Assembly: GCF_024679245.1 (NCBI RefSeq)
Contig: NC_090184.1
Coordinates: 12,537,233 to 12,601,232 of the forward strand
Direction of reading: 5' to 3'
Length of the DNA stretch: 64,000 nt
From: Pseudorasbora parva
Taxonomy: Eukaryota; Chordata; Actinopteri; Cypriniformes; Gobionidae
Below, one piece after another: positions 33,693 to 47,712 of the stretch. Every line of letters starts with the position of its first letter. The first letter of the stretch is position 1. The position numbers and the translations under genes were made by a program. The notes beneath the pieces are model-generated. The model worked only from the letters and a program-made list of their open reading frames with translations. It had not been told where the DNA came from and ran no database searches.

Positions 33693-35245
33693 TATCAACA
33701 TGTGCTTAATGTTTTATTGTTTTCTTTGTTGATTTTGCAGATATTGCAGTGTGACAGAAATAAAAAACTATATGTGCCACCAGAAAACACTGCCTCTACT
33801 GTGTGTGCAACACTAACGTTAATCAATAAGTGGATAAATCAGTACTTACTGCTTGCAGGAATACAGTTGCCCCTTTCTTCAGTTTAAGACGCTGAGCGAA
33901 GCTTGCTTGAAATGGGCCGAACAAAGCTGTAGAGTAGCTGTACTGTAGAGCGGTGTATCCCATCTCCCCCTCCACCCTGTCTCAAGGTTGCCAGGATCCA
34001 GCAGGAACATTTGTTTCTGCAGCTGTGGTAACTAGAGCAGAGCTGGCAATCAAGATGCTGAAACACTACTGACTCTGTGATTGGTAGATAGGTGGAGGGT
34101 GGCGCTTCAGGCCAAAACACAACATGTCAACTCAACATCAGTTGATGGCTGCAACAACAACTTTTAAATGACAATATCCTTGCCGGACTACTGTTTTCAG
34201 TGATATAAGTATTTGAAATTAACATAATCAATTGAATAATCAATTGTAATTGTGATTTTTATGTTTAGTGACATATCAGGGCCATTTTTATGATTAATTG
34301 TAATACATTTCTTACATACATTTCCTTTAAGTAAAAGTGGCTCCTCCCACCTCAAAGGTTTTGGTGGCCCTTAGGGACCATGAACATAAATGTACAATTT
34401 TTAAAAAAATAATTATTGACATTTAGACTCCAGAGAATCCGGCTGTGCAGGTTTGGTTCGGGTCGGGCCAAAAACCTAGGACTATTTTGCAAAAGTAGGT
34501 TTTTGGAAAAAGCCAAAATACCCTATTTTTTCCCCAGGGTGACAAGCCAATTTGAGTCATACAAAACACATGGCTCGGATTGGCTCGTCCCTGGGAAAAA
34601 TCCATCTTGAGCCAAGGATTCCAGCGATATAAGACACTTGAGCCCATGCCTAACTGTTTAGGAGTTATGAGTAATTTTGTACTTTTTCTCACTGTAGCGC
34701 CCCCGTCAGGACGCCAAGGTGTCCCTCGGTGACGTTGGTAGTCTATGTGAGTACTTACCACCCTTGAAAGTTTCATGTCTACAGCGGTTTGGTCTGCCCA
34801 ATAATTTTTCGATGGAGAATGATGCATCATGGGAAAATGAACAATTACAATAGTGTGGCAGATGACATCTAGTGAGTAAAGTCATGAATTGAGGGGGTGT
34901 GGTTAGCGAGGTATAAAGGTCAGTGGTAGGAACAAGAACAGTAGGTGCGTTTGTTTCTGGCTGACAGGAAATGATTGACACTCCTACTGTTTGGTTGCGA
35001 GCTATTCGATTTTGGGTTCTCTTGGATCTCGGAGATAGGTATGAGTTTATGTGAACTAAAAGTGTTTTAATATAAGTTATATGTTTGTTTAAGGGAGAAT
35101 AATAAAGGTGTTTTAATGTGTGCATTTCAGCTCTACGGAGCCCGTGGTTCATATGCGAGGGATTTGCATTTGCCGTCTTTTGGACCTTTTGACATAGGTA
35201 CAAGTTGTTTGATGCACTAAAACATTTTAATAAATGTTGTTTGTT
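33693..35245. other. Unassigned, repeat-like region
   Basis: Several stretches look like dispersed repeats, for example 34330-34720 with 'actgtagcgcccccgtcagg', but no ends or domains were fixed. No host exon was recognised. Confidence 0.3.
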
Positions 35246-35430
35246 GGAGCCCCGCACATGACATGCAGTAAAAAACTAGTAGGATAAATCGTGCGCATGA
35301 TTTACTATTTTTTAAATTTTACACAATTTATAAATCGAGGGAATAAATTAGTATAACTTGCGCACGATTTATAAACCAAGGGAACAAAACTATTTACCTT
35401 TTTTTCCTTTCATGTCATGTAAGGAGCTCC
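35246..35430. repeat. 185-bp MITE
   Basis: GGAGCCCCGCACATGACATG at the left and CATGTCATGTAAGGAGCTCC at the right are imperfect 20-bp inverted repeats. A pair of 'gataaatcgtgcgcatgatt' / 'cgcacgatttataaacc' segments lies inside. No target duplication was fixed. Confidence 0.75.
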
Positions 35431-36006
35431 ATAGTTATGATATAAATAATAAAGGTCATTTATTGTGTTTCAGCTTTGCTGAGCCTATATGTTGCTCTTG
35501 TTGTTATTTGAGTTTTCTTTGTTTTTGTGGTTTAAATGTTGGGTTTGGTTATTTTTGGACTAGGTTTGGTAAATGAGCCAAATGAGATGGGAATGGCCCT
35601 TTGGGCGGACTAGTCTTTTTCCTTTTTTTTTTTTTTCTTGTTGTTTTTGTTTCCCCAATTTTATATTTGTAAGTTTATGGGTGCTATATGCTTGTATGCT
35701 TGGTGTTCAAGCAGATTGGGGTAATTTTTGCATGAAACACATTTTTGATGAATTGTGTGTGTGTTTTTCCACAGAGTTTATTTTCTGTATTATGAATTTA
35801 TTTAATGGGTTTCTTGTTTTGTTGTTGTTGTTTTGTTCTGTTTTTGTTTTTTTGATGGTTTGATGCCCAACTCTTGCTTGGCTAACTGGTCTGTAGAGCA
35901 TCATGCCTATCTGCTTTGTAAACCACTAATAAATCTTGGGGATTTTGTATTTAAAATTAACCTCTGTTGATGTTTATTTAAAGGGGGACCTTGTATAGGC
36001 TTGAAC
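35431..36006. other. T-rich unassigned DNA
   Basis: Very T-rich on the + strand, giving apparent hydrophobic ORFs (35358-35863) that are composition artefacts. No feature supported. Confidence 0.4.
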
Positions 36007-37320
36007 CACAAATAATAATAATAATAATAATAATAATAATCTTTACAATTACAATAGGGTTTCAGCCCTACAGGCTTGAACCCCTAAAACTACAGTATGG
36101 TGACATATTGACAACCCTCACACATAAACAACAAATATGAAATTTTAAACTAGACTTCACAATTAAGGTATATCATCTTTGCCTAACTGGTGATTGTTGA
36201 TGTGGTTCGTGGTTAAATTAAATACTTTCAGATAACAATCTGGAGTTTGAAAGCACCACTGTAGACAACAACACAAGATAAATGATTAAAATGCCAATGC
36301 TAATCCTAAAGTCATTTACGCTATTCCCCTTCCCAGAACAATTTAACCCAGAACAGAGCTGCAGTGGCATCTAAAAATGCAGCTATATTAGTGCTAACTG
36401 TGCATCGGATTTTTAAACTTAAGCCACTGTGGTTTAAACTTTACCACACTTTACCAAATTTTAAACTTTACTTTTTTTTAAACACTGTTTGTTTAAACTT
36501 AAACACACACTGCGATTTTTGCCCAGGATTTGGCCGTCAAAGACAAATTTTGCAAATCCTAAAAGATTCCTCGGATCCTAGGCTAAAATCTGACGCCTTT
36601 GATCGTTAGTTTGACATATTCACCGGCAGTCAAATAATGGCCGTTGCAATCAAATTTTTACCTCAGACGAAATTCTGGCAGTGTCAGAAGATTTGGCACA
36701 CAATCCTGCAGTGTGACTTCTCCTACGATGACAGTCAAATATCTTGGTTTTTCAAGACATACTGTGACCAAAACCAAAATGAGAGCTAGAGATGACATGG
36801 CTTACATCGGGGATCATGTTTGTACAGTCTGAGAAGCAACATTTGCAAAGGATTTTGTAAAATCGGACAGTGTGCAGGACCCATTAGTCAGATTAAAGAA
36901 ACATATTGTTTTGTTATTGCTGGTAAAGGTGTATGTGTAACTTAAACTCTAAAGTTGATTCATATTTATACAGCCTGTTGTCTGATTGCTTGTCAGATAA
37001 AATTGATTGCTCTTCCAATGTTCCCTTAAACATACTTGAAAGTAAATACACTGGTGTAAGAATATGATCTTATGCAAACCCAAGATAAATACCTTAATAG
37101 TAGTTTCCATTGTTATAGGAACTTCCCGAATAATTTCTCAAAAATTAGTGCAAATATTTAATGCAAATATTTCCCATAAAAAAATTGAAACTATGTAATA
37201 GTGTGATCTTGTGCACACACTTTCTATTGTTGTAGAAACATCCTGAACAATTTCTTAGGAGTTAGTGCAAATACTTAGTACAAATATTTTCCCATAAAAA
37301 TTCAAATGTATTTGCATAAA
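36007..37320 (-). pseudogene. Partial duplicate of the lectin gene 5' region
   Basis: The sequence parallels 29888-30720: TAA repeat, 'cagtatggtgacatattgac', an exon-2-like segment at about 36238-36268, the first intron, TATA box (36963-36970) and upstream tandem pair. The exon-2 copy has lost the exact 'ctgcagatatcagc' donor side. The whole exon-1 coding stretch including the ATG is missing: 'gtcagattaaagaaac' runs straight into 'atattgttttgttattgctg'. It contains an inserted repeat at about 36421-36893. It cannot encode the lectin. Confidence 0.85.
36421..36893. mobile_element. Insertion in the lectin duplicate
   Basis: It interrupts the alignment between 'gcatcggatttttaaactt' and 'tagtcagattaaagaaac', which are adjacent in the original at 30280-30310. 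Near its ends, 'cacactgcgatttttg' (36506) and 'aaaatcggacagtgtg' (36859) are inverse. The exact limits are uncertain. Confidence 0.6.
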
Positions 37321-37323
37321 TAT

Positions 37324-38313
37324 TGTAAGGCCGCCCAAATCGTCACAATGGAGGCTAACGATCGGCGGGTAAAGGTTGCTGCGCGTTCGGTCTTTTCAGC
37401 GGGGCAAAAGGGATTTTATTCAAATTTCTCTTTATCTGACTCCATTTAATCATAATTTAGAATTTGGGTTAGAATGCCAATTGGTTATTTGGTCATTATA
37501 TTTAATAGTTTAACTACACATTTAATTATTCCGTTTAACCCTTTGTTGAAATTATACCCAACCTGAATAATTCCAGAGCAAGTCAGAATCAATCAAAGTG
37601 TAACAATTTATTAACAGTCAGGTAAATGTATAAAGCCAATTACATAGTCAATTCAAAGGTAATCCATATATAACATAAAATACTCTGAAGTAAAGAATGA
37701 AATATATACCTGACTTCTGAAAATTACATAATGCTGGCTATCTTGAGACATCCAGTATTATGGGCTGACCTGTTTAAAGTGTCAAGCTCTGAGCTCTTTG
37801 CAATGTTTCGTTAAATACCCAGAACCAGATGCATACCCAGAACCATTTGAAAATCTTCCAAATGTAAACACGAGTTCACAATAGGAATTTGCATTTAATC
37901 AAGTCCTATAGAGTATGGAAGAGAGGCCAAATGGCTGAAAGCCACACCCACCATACACCAAGGCAAGATATCTTTAAACTCTTAAAACCTTTATGACGTT
38001 CTAGTTTACTTCTGTGGAGTTGAGATATTTGTACCAGTCGCACAATATTTCAAATGATATCAAACACAATACTGTATTGTGAGGATTGACATTGTAGCTG
38101 AAAGAGATTTCAGGTGATCTCAAATTTGGGGGAGCAGGAGTTTGGGGGAAGTTTCATGTGAAAGGAAAGGCATGTAAATTAGTGTCATTTGTAGATGGTT
38201 CACTCAGTGTGATATCGTCAAGGACAGAGACGCTAACTGTATGAATGAGTTCAGATGCTAATTTCCAGAGCGATTAGAAATTTCAACATCTACTAGATTT
38301 TTCCAGCCTTACA
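37324..38313 (-). mobile_element. LTR of a retroelement, minus orientation
   Basis: TGTAAGGC at the left and GCCTTACA at the right give TG..CA ends with an 8-bp inverse. Just right of it, read on the minus strand, lies an A/G-rich 'catcaagaggtggaac' directly before the LTR start, which fits a polypurine tract. The element would then extend to the right and be read leftward. Its internal part is hidden by the DNA-transposon nest; 38314-38396 and 41737-41814 are pieces of it. No gag, pol or env motif was recognised, so the class is unknown. Confidence 0.6.
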
Positions 38314-39643
38314 GTTCCACCTCTTGATGCCGTTGGGTCAAACTCTGGTGGTCCCATGGGATCACAGTTAGATGTTGGTTTGTAATCAGGCCCGGTTCTA
38401 CGGGGGTGCTATAGGGTGCTAAGCACCCTCAAACGCAAGCAAAAGCACCCTCAGTTGATACAGTAATAATATTGGTGAAACAGATTTGGCAGATTTCACA
38501 TTTGTCTCCGGCCTCTGGAGAGCGTCAAATGCATCTATTTACAGCATGTTTTTTGCAGCTGTGAGTGGTGTAGCCAATCACAGACTCAGCGGTGAGTGAT
38601 GCAGCTAATCACAGATAGGTGTTGATCTCTGGAACACGATCAGAATCTCATCACTCAAAATTGCAGAGCTCTCATTCAGTGGGGAGTTAACGCAGGCTCG
38701 CGAAACCTCTTAATAACAAACAAAGTCAAGCCACTATGTAAGTAAGAGATTTATAGTTGACAGCTTTATTTTTATAGCGAAACTTTGTGAGATCACGATG
38801 AACTGACAAAACAACAGCATTGTAGTGATTGTAGAGATCTTGGGCTCTCTTTCGAGGCTCATTCATTGATAAAATCGACAGCCAATATTGCTTGCTGTAA
38901 GGTTTTGGAATTGACATCTAAATATAAATGGAACTCTGGACGAGACAGAAATATCCCCCTGAGACCCAGAATGGAGGTTTGGCATCAGTAGAGAACATTA
39001 TTTAGCGAATTTCTCTAACAACACAGTTTTAAGTCTGTATATTCTTATAGAATATAAGACATTCTTAACACATTAAACACATTAAAAATGCAAATTAGAA
39101 AGGAAATGGCATTTATGGCCATGTTTACACACACATTGCATTAAGTAAAATGATATCAAATTATTCTGTAGGCCTATCTTTCATAACATTGAGAATCATC
39201 TTTTTACAAAGTTTGGGTAAAATAAATGGATTGGATGAATGGACAAAAAAAAAACATTTTAAAATCTTTTAATTTCCTCAATAAAGAGTTCCTGGTGTAG
39301 CCTAGAAATCTAGACGCACCCTAGCGGCAGCAAATCTAATCTGCCCACAAGTGTCGTCTAGCAACTCTCAATACCCTTCTGAGCTGTAATCGCCTAACTC
39401 ATGCCGGGCCAATCACATTGGCCCTCATTTATCAATCTTGCGTAGAAACGGGTGTATATGTTGGCGTAAGATTATGCTTACACTCCTCTCACCGCCTGAT
39501 TTATGAAACTGTGCGCACCTCTGCAATTCAGGTGTACGCAATACCTGCCCTTGATAAATGCGGCGGCTGAAAACGATCGTCATTAGAATAACACGCCCCT
39601 ATATATTCAAGTCTCCGCCTCCCGCACGCCCTCATTTTACGCC

Positions 39644-39885
39644 ATGGACAAACAGAAGACGGCAAAGCAACGAAACTTCTCCGACGTGGAGATCGGGCGC
39701 GCTCAATCATCTCTTTAGTCCACTAGTCAGGGCACTGATTAGGACATAAGTCAACGGGCTGACTCCCTGATCAGTGCTCTGACTACTGAACTATGATTGA
39801 GACGCGCCAATCGAGACCATCTCCAGGGAAGTGGAAAAAAACCCGAAATTGTTTTATTTGGGAGTTTAAAGAGTGGGATTAAAGG
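39644..39885 (+). pseudogene. Harbinger Myb-like (SANT) ORF remnant
   Basis: ATG at 39644 begins MDKQKTAKQRNFSDVEIGRA and stops at 39716-39718. After an inverted-repeat insertion, 39812-39870 reads ISREVEKNPKLFYLGV and, past a stop, GIKGAHKNK. The FSD.EI...EV start and spacing resemble the Myb/SANT-type DNA-binding protein that Harbinger elements encode beside the transposase. It is broken by stops and the insertion. Confidence 0.55.
39696..39812. repeat. Inverted repeat within the Harbinger element
   Basis: 'ggcgcgctcaatcat' and 'atgattgagacgcgcc' are inverse. Inside them 'ccactagtcagggcactgat' and 'atcagtgctctgactactga' are also nearly inverse, so about 50 nt per arm can pair. The Myb-like coding sequence is duplicated in inverse at the outer part of the arms. 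Confidence 0.75.
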
Positions 39886-40830
39886 CGCTCACAAAAACAA
39901 AATATGGATCCAAATTACGAGTAGCTACTGTTAGTGTGGGGGTTGAGAAGCGCACTCCAGCAGTTTAAATAGCTGTTTGGATGATAAATTACCATCACAA
40001 TGCATTATTTTACAGCACGTTTTGAAACAATTAGCATTTAATTTCGTATCACGGCACATGTATTGGGGTGTACAATAGTGATGATGATGTGATGCGGAGT
40101 ACCATTCATTCACATTAATAATTACATGACAATTTGTAAGATTCTTCTTCTTATTATTATGATTATTATTCTTAATGACGCTTGTTATTTAGAAGAAGAA
40201 TGCCGTTTTTATTGATTTTATTATTATTTAAAAGAAGAAGGCCATTTTTATTATTTTGTCAGTCTGAATTATTTTAGTCCCAGTCCGTGCGCAGCTGCCG
40301 GGCCAGGCGCGGGCCTAAAACGTAAGATAAAGCGCACAGGCTCGCGACTGGAGGAATACATATGCCTACAGATCAAACGCTTTGGTAAAGTCACACAAAT
40401 TAAACATTGACGTTCATGTTGCACAAAAATAAACACTAAATGTTGTTGTTGTGGTTTTTTACAGTGGGTCATAATATAGCATATCTTTGTCAGTGCGTTT
40501 TGTGGTGTTAGGAATTGCTTTTCTGCGCATTTTCCCACTAACTCAAACGTGCGTACACCACCTCCCGAGCTGGCGTAGGATTTGAGCGTGCCGTACGCCA
40601 ACGTCCATATTGATAAATCTCAAAGTCACCGTGGGTTTGGGTGTACGCAAGGTGTACGCTGGAAATTTGGTGTACGCACTTTTGATAAATGAGGGCCATT
40701 GTGTATAGAGTCGGTGTGCAGGGCCATAATGACGACGGGCCGAGTTGCGTTTGCGTGCTTCTATTAAACACAGAAACTGGCAAACGGCAGTCTTTCGAAT
40801 CAGCTTTGACCGGTGACTCTGGTAGACTTG

Positions 40831-41213
40831 AGCCCCTTTCACACTGCGATTCCGGCAAATACACGGATAATGCGACCCGGCATTTGTTCCCGGGCCGCTA
40901 GATTTGGTCCATTCACACTGCCAGCCAAATGCTGTAATATGTGCGCTTTCACACACAACGCTTAACGGTCCAGGGTTGTATTATTGAAAAAACAAGCTCT
41001 ATGAGTCGCACGATAACTACCTACACGTTGCGGCATTAGTTTCGGCTTTTGTTCACACAGCGCTCGTCCCGGGTCAAATACCGGAATATTACTAGGTCCC
41101 CGACCCGGGTCGAATTCGGTAATCAATCTCGGGACGTGGTTGCTTTCACACAGAAGGCGACCCGGCAATGTTCCTGGAATATTGCGGGTCCGACGTGCAG
41201 TGTGAAAGGGGCT
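40831..41213. mobile_element. 383-bp MITE with 3-bp duplication
   Basis: Perfect 16-bp ends AGCCCCTTTCACACTG / CAGTGTGAAAGGGGCT and a 3-bp duplication, ttg (40828-40830 and 41214-41216). The complete MITE copy at 54018-54543 has the uninterrupted site (gacttggag on the inverse strand). A 3-bp duplication points to the PIF/Harbinger group. It is rich in 'gacccggg' motifs. Confidence 0.92.
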
Positions 41214-41814
41214 TTGGAGTTAAGCTTTTCTCTGAGAAAAGAACGACACTGAAGTCATTCTTAAAAAGGGAAGATGTGTTCGAAGTTTTGCTGACCGGAT
41301 ACGGCGAATGTTTAATCTATCAACAAGCTCTGTTTCACCTTCGTTGCTCTGGTTGGTGGTAGCGCTATCCTATCGCGTGCAGAGGGAGTTTGAAAGACAA
41401 CCGTTTATCCCGCCCCTCGGATTGAGCCCTGTCAATGGTGAGTTTTCAGACCAAACATCTTGATGTGAGTCTGCGTTTCAGGCTAGTCTTGGTGTCCTCT
41501 GTATAGTAGAATAAATCACATAACATAGGAATAAAAAAAAGAAAAAAAAAGTCTAACTTTTTTTTGGTTCTCAGGAAGATGACATGTTAAAATACTAGTA
41601 ACGCATTAAAGTAAATGACCTCTAAATATATTATCATAAATTTCTCACTCTACACCACTATGGATGGGCCGTTGCTTAGAGCACTATCAGTAATTTCAGA
41701 CGCACCCTCAGTGATTTGATTCTGGAACCAGGACTGTTTGAAATCCTTGAGATGTAGAAATTGTCTTTGTAATGTTAGCAGCTATAGAGACCTTCAGAAG
41801 GCTCTTTGTTCACC

Positions 41815-43655
41815 CCCATACGGAAATGTAATATATGTCTATATATGAAATATCAATATATGCGATATATGTGATATATAAAGTAAAAACATATGAAACA
41901 TATTAGAAATTGGAACAATTCCATATATTGACATATAAATGTATCCCATATATTATATATGTTAATGTATGTATAATGCATATTTTGACATATAGGTCTC
42001 ATATATGAAATATCCTAATATGCTCATATAGAGTAAAAACATAAATGCACATATATGCACAGCATCAGAAATTCCATATATTGACATATATCTTTAGTCC
42101 ACATATTATATATGTTTAAATTATATATGTGACAAATCATTATCACTGTCAAATGTCGTAGAGTCTTAAAATCTATACTATGTATAAAACAAATGACATT
42201 TAAAATATAAAATATTTATAATGTTACTTATTGGCAGGTGAGGCAAGAGATGAAGGACTCAAGGGTGCAGAGGTTAATGGGCTTTTTATTAGACTTCAAA
42301 AATAAACAATCGAAACAATCAAACCCCTTCATGCTTGTAACTGGCTCGCCTTAGTTTTTATACAATAAAAAATCCTCAAAAAAACGGGAATTCACTTTTG
42401 CCAATAGTTTGTGTTCAAACTAACTGTAAGATTCTCAATGAGGGAGTAAAAATAAATTGTATCTATTTAACCACTGAATGAGATAACATAGTAACAATTA
42501 GCACATGGATGGAAATCCAAGACAGCATTGTGAATATCAAAGCTCAACACTATAAGTAAACAAATAAACAGTAAATCAATTCCAAACCCAAAATACCAGT
42601 GATACACAAAAACAGTACCAAACAATTCAAAATGGCGTAAAGGGAAAAGGATATACAGTCTGCAATGCAAGTCTCTTATATGAGTGTTGTAGAAGGCCCA
42701 GTCCCAGCAGGCAATGAAGATATACAATCCTAAATCCTAGATTAGGCCCTGGCACAATCCAACACAGGTTAGAAGTAGGTATCAGTGCACTCAAGCCCCA
42801 TAACAGAGTCCTCTGCGAGCTTCTCTGCAAACTTCCAAACACTATGAATTAACATTTTTATGGTACATAAAAATGTGCATTTGAACAAGATTGTAAAGCA
42901 TTAGAATGTACAATTCACTTAACTATCAAATACAATGTGATTCCAGGCATTTTCACACATGCTCCATTCCCATGCCTCTCCTCTATGCTACTCGTAACCT
43001 TAAAACCACTTCCTCCATTTGTTGCCCTCTAGAGGACAGGATGAAAAATGTCACCCATGTACCAGAGTAACCGTTACATGCTAGAACAAAACATGAAAGT
43101 ACACGCCTTGGCTAATGATGAGCACAAGCCGCATGCTAAGCAAATAACCCTAAACACATGGACAAAAGAGTGAATACTGCCCAAGCAAAACTAGATGCTC
43201 ACACGAGACCAAGCGAATGCTCAAACTGTACACTTACAACGGAGAGAAAAACACACATGGAGCTTTTAATGGCCGAAGCCTGAACCAAAACCAAATTATG
43301 AAATGCCAAGATTCAAACACCACTATATTAATCCATATAAAATCCTATACAAGCATACTGAATGTTTGCATATATTATGTTTAAATAAACTTACATGTAT
43401 AAATGTGACATATATTGTTTACATATATGGCATTAACATACAGTACCATATAAAAAATCATCATATAAATAATTTTAGTATATGTATATATAAGAATTAT
43501 TCTATGGGTATTTCATACATGGTATAAACCTATATCTTCATATATCGTGAGAATGTATATATGCGCTAATAATGTATTGCCTTATATGAAACATATATGA
43601 CATCACTACTCGGATATAGGGACATATATGTACATATATTACATTTCTGTATGGG
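41815..43655. mobile_element. CCCATACGG-family DNA element, copy 2 (uninterrupted)
   Basis: Colinear with copy 1 (18285-21697) without the nested hAT, so it shows the full 1841-bp unit. The ends CCCATACGGAAATGTAATAT and the inverse are kept. The flanks give CC on both sides (41813-41814 and 43656-43657), again a 2-bp duplication. Small differences include an extra 'tctatatatg' near the left end and 'atatga' near the right. The interior contains 'ggtgcagaggttaatgggct' and 'ccctctagaggacaggatga'. No transposase domain was recognised. Confidence 0.85.
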
Positions 43656-44046
43656 CCTGCAGGACACCGTTTCACCAGGTGTGTGTAGCTTGAGTTTCAG
43701 CTGGTTGGCGAATGTGTTCAGGTGTTCAGCACAGTAGGTCAGCACAGCATGTAAATAAAGTCAGTCTCGGACATTGGTGTATGTTCAGTTAACATGTCAC
43801 TTCTTTATGGAGAAACTTCTGCTTTTGTAGCACCTTTGCGGTGATAATCTGACCCTCCTTGTGCAATCCTCATACCTCCAATGGTGCGGTTATCTGGGCA
43901 GACTTCAATAGGTGGAAGGCTTCTCCGTAGTTACACGCTGTGTGGTGTGTGACACCTGAAAAGTATCTTAATGGCCACTTAACGACTGAACACTGATGAA
44001 CTTGAAGCCGTAGAGAAATGCATAAGAACAGTGAGATTGGTACATC

Positions 44047-44047
<1 letters not shown>
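43656..44047. other. Unassigned, possibly internal part of the LTR element
   Basis: On the minus strand a short frame reads LTYCAEHLNTFANQLKLKLH and more, but it is not recognised. It is adjacent to the LTR-flanking sequence once the DNA-element nest is removed, so it may belong to the retroelement. Confidence 0.25.
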
Positions 44048-46265
<2,218 letters not shown>

Positions 46266-46612
46266 GGGCCGGGTTTCCCAATAATGATGTATCTTAGCTA
46301 TAAAGAGCGTGTTTACGAGCGAAGTTACGATAACTCGCAGCAATTCCACGTGTGTTTCCCAAAAATGTACTTAACATGAACGCACAAGAACACACTAAGT
46401 GCTACTTAAGAGTCGCTGTCCATTTGTGAAGTGCTGAAATATAACCTTATATGGAATCGATTCTTCTGAACGGTTCACCTAATAATTATAAGCAACTTTT
46501 ATATATATTATAAGCAAATAAGCAACTTAGAGCTTTACAATTACTCCAGAGCACTCGCAGATCTACGATCATTTTCAAGTGCTACTTAGGTTACGATGCT
46601 TTTGGGAAACAG
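46266..46612. repeat. MITE-like repeat
   Basis: GGGCCGGGTTTCCCA at the left and TTTTGGGAAACAG at the right are partly inverse around TTTCCCA/TGGGAAA. The body holds 'cttacgatgc..gtgctactta' type repeats in both orientations (46400 and 46580). This fits a known kind of fish MITE, but no target duplication was fixed. Confidence 0.5.
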
Positions 46613-46660
46613 ACATATTAACATCACAAAGCATATTAACATATTAAGATCACAAAGCAA

Positions 46661-47712
46661 TCTTGTGTTTTAAAGAATAAACTTAAATAGCCAAGGTGTT
46701 TTTATTAACACAAACAATTATCGTGTGTTCAATGCGCACGTGTTTAGTACAATTACAAATTTGAAAATGCATACGAACTAATACCAAGCATTAGGCGGAA
46801 CTCTAAAATCTCAGTCGGCGTGCCTCAAAGCTCCACCAAAACTGAACTCCAGTCTGTTACTAACCTGACAGATTTGCGGTAACAATACATCCGATGCACT
46901 AAAATCAATAATTTCAGAGTAAATCAAAATGAAATTAAACGCAACAACATATTTACTGAAGTGTCTCAAAGATAATGATTTTGATTCGGCCCTGCAGTCA
47001 CAGCTGAATGACATGTACATTGCCTGCACAATAACAGTCAGGCTTAAGGCCAATGAGCTCTGTTGCTGTTAACATCCAGTGAACTAGCAGTACATGCTGT
47101 GTGCAGTCAAATTCCTGCTCAAATTCTGTTTTGAGTGATGTTTCGGATTTTATTTTTGTGTCAATACATTTGAATATGAATGGACTGTGGTTCAAGGCTG
47201 AATCTTGTGTTTTAAAGAATAAACTTAAATAGCCTAGGTGTTTTTATTAACACAAACAACTATCGTGTGTTCAATGCGCACGTGTTTAGTACAATTACAA
47301 ATTTGAAAATGCATACGAACTAATACCAAGCATTAGGCGGAACTCTAAAATCTCAGTCGGCGTGCCTCAAAGCTCCACCAAAACTGAACTCCAGTCTGTT
47401 ACTAACCTGACAGATTTGCGGTAACAATACATCCGATGCACTAAAATCAATAATTTCAGAGTAAATCAAAATGAAATCAAACGCAACAACATATTTATTG
47501 AAGTGTCTCAAAGATAATGATTTTGATTCGGCCCTGCAGTCACAGCTGCACAGGCTTAAGGCCAATGAGCTCTGTTGCTGTTAACATCCAGTGAACTAGC
47601 AGTACATGCTGTGTGCAGTCAAATTCCTGCTCAAATTCTGTTTTGAGTGATGTTTCGGATTTTATTTTTGTGTCAATACATTTGAATATGAATGGACTGT
47701 GGTTCAAGGCTG
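46661..47712. repeat. 542-bp tandem duplication
   Basis: The unit from 'tcttgtgttttaaagaataa' repeats after 542 nt, with very few substitutions. The second unit lacks about 30 nt (at 47547, before 'caggcttaaggccaatgagc'). The junction is exact. Both units keep the same minus-strand ORF segment (SLSLRHF.KYVVAF), which has no recognised domain. Confidence 0.93.

Larger units (their letters stand above)
39420..40697 (+). mobile_element. Harbinger-type element, internally deleted
   Basis: Perfect 15-bp ends GGCCCTCATTTATCA / TGATAAATGAGGGCC and a 3-bp duplication, att (39417-39419 and 40698-40700). The complete MITE copy at 54018 reads 'caatcacatcgtgtatag' (inverse strand) without insert, which confirms the site. 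It carries the start of a Myb/SANT-like ORF, the accessory protein of Harbinger elements, but no DDE transposase. Subterminal 'gtgtacgc' motifs recur near both ends (39530, 40545, 40652-40676). Confidence 0.92.
39298..41486 (-). mobile_element. TAGCCT-family MITE with two nested insertions
   Basis: The reverse complement of the complete copy at 54018-54543, starting TAGCCTAGAAATCTAGACGC and ending 'ttcaggctag'. Flanks tcctggtg (39290-39297) and tcttggtg (41487-41494) agree at 7 of 8. It is split by a Harbinger-type element (39420-40697) and a second 3-bp-duplication MITE (40831-41213). Without them the length is about 525 bp, like the complete copy. Confidence 0.88.
38397..41736. mobile_element. 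hAT-like element, outer shell of a four-layer nest
   Basis: CAGGCCCGGTTC at the left and GAACCAGGACTG at the right are imperfect inverse ends. The 8-bp flanks tttgtaat (38389-38396) and tttgaaat (41737-41744) agree at 7 of 8. Near both ends the sequence 'gcaccctca' occurs. A TAGCCT-family MITE (39298-41486) sits inside. No transposase was recognised in the remaining 1.15 kb. Confidence 0.7.
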
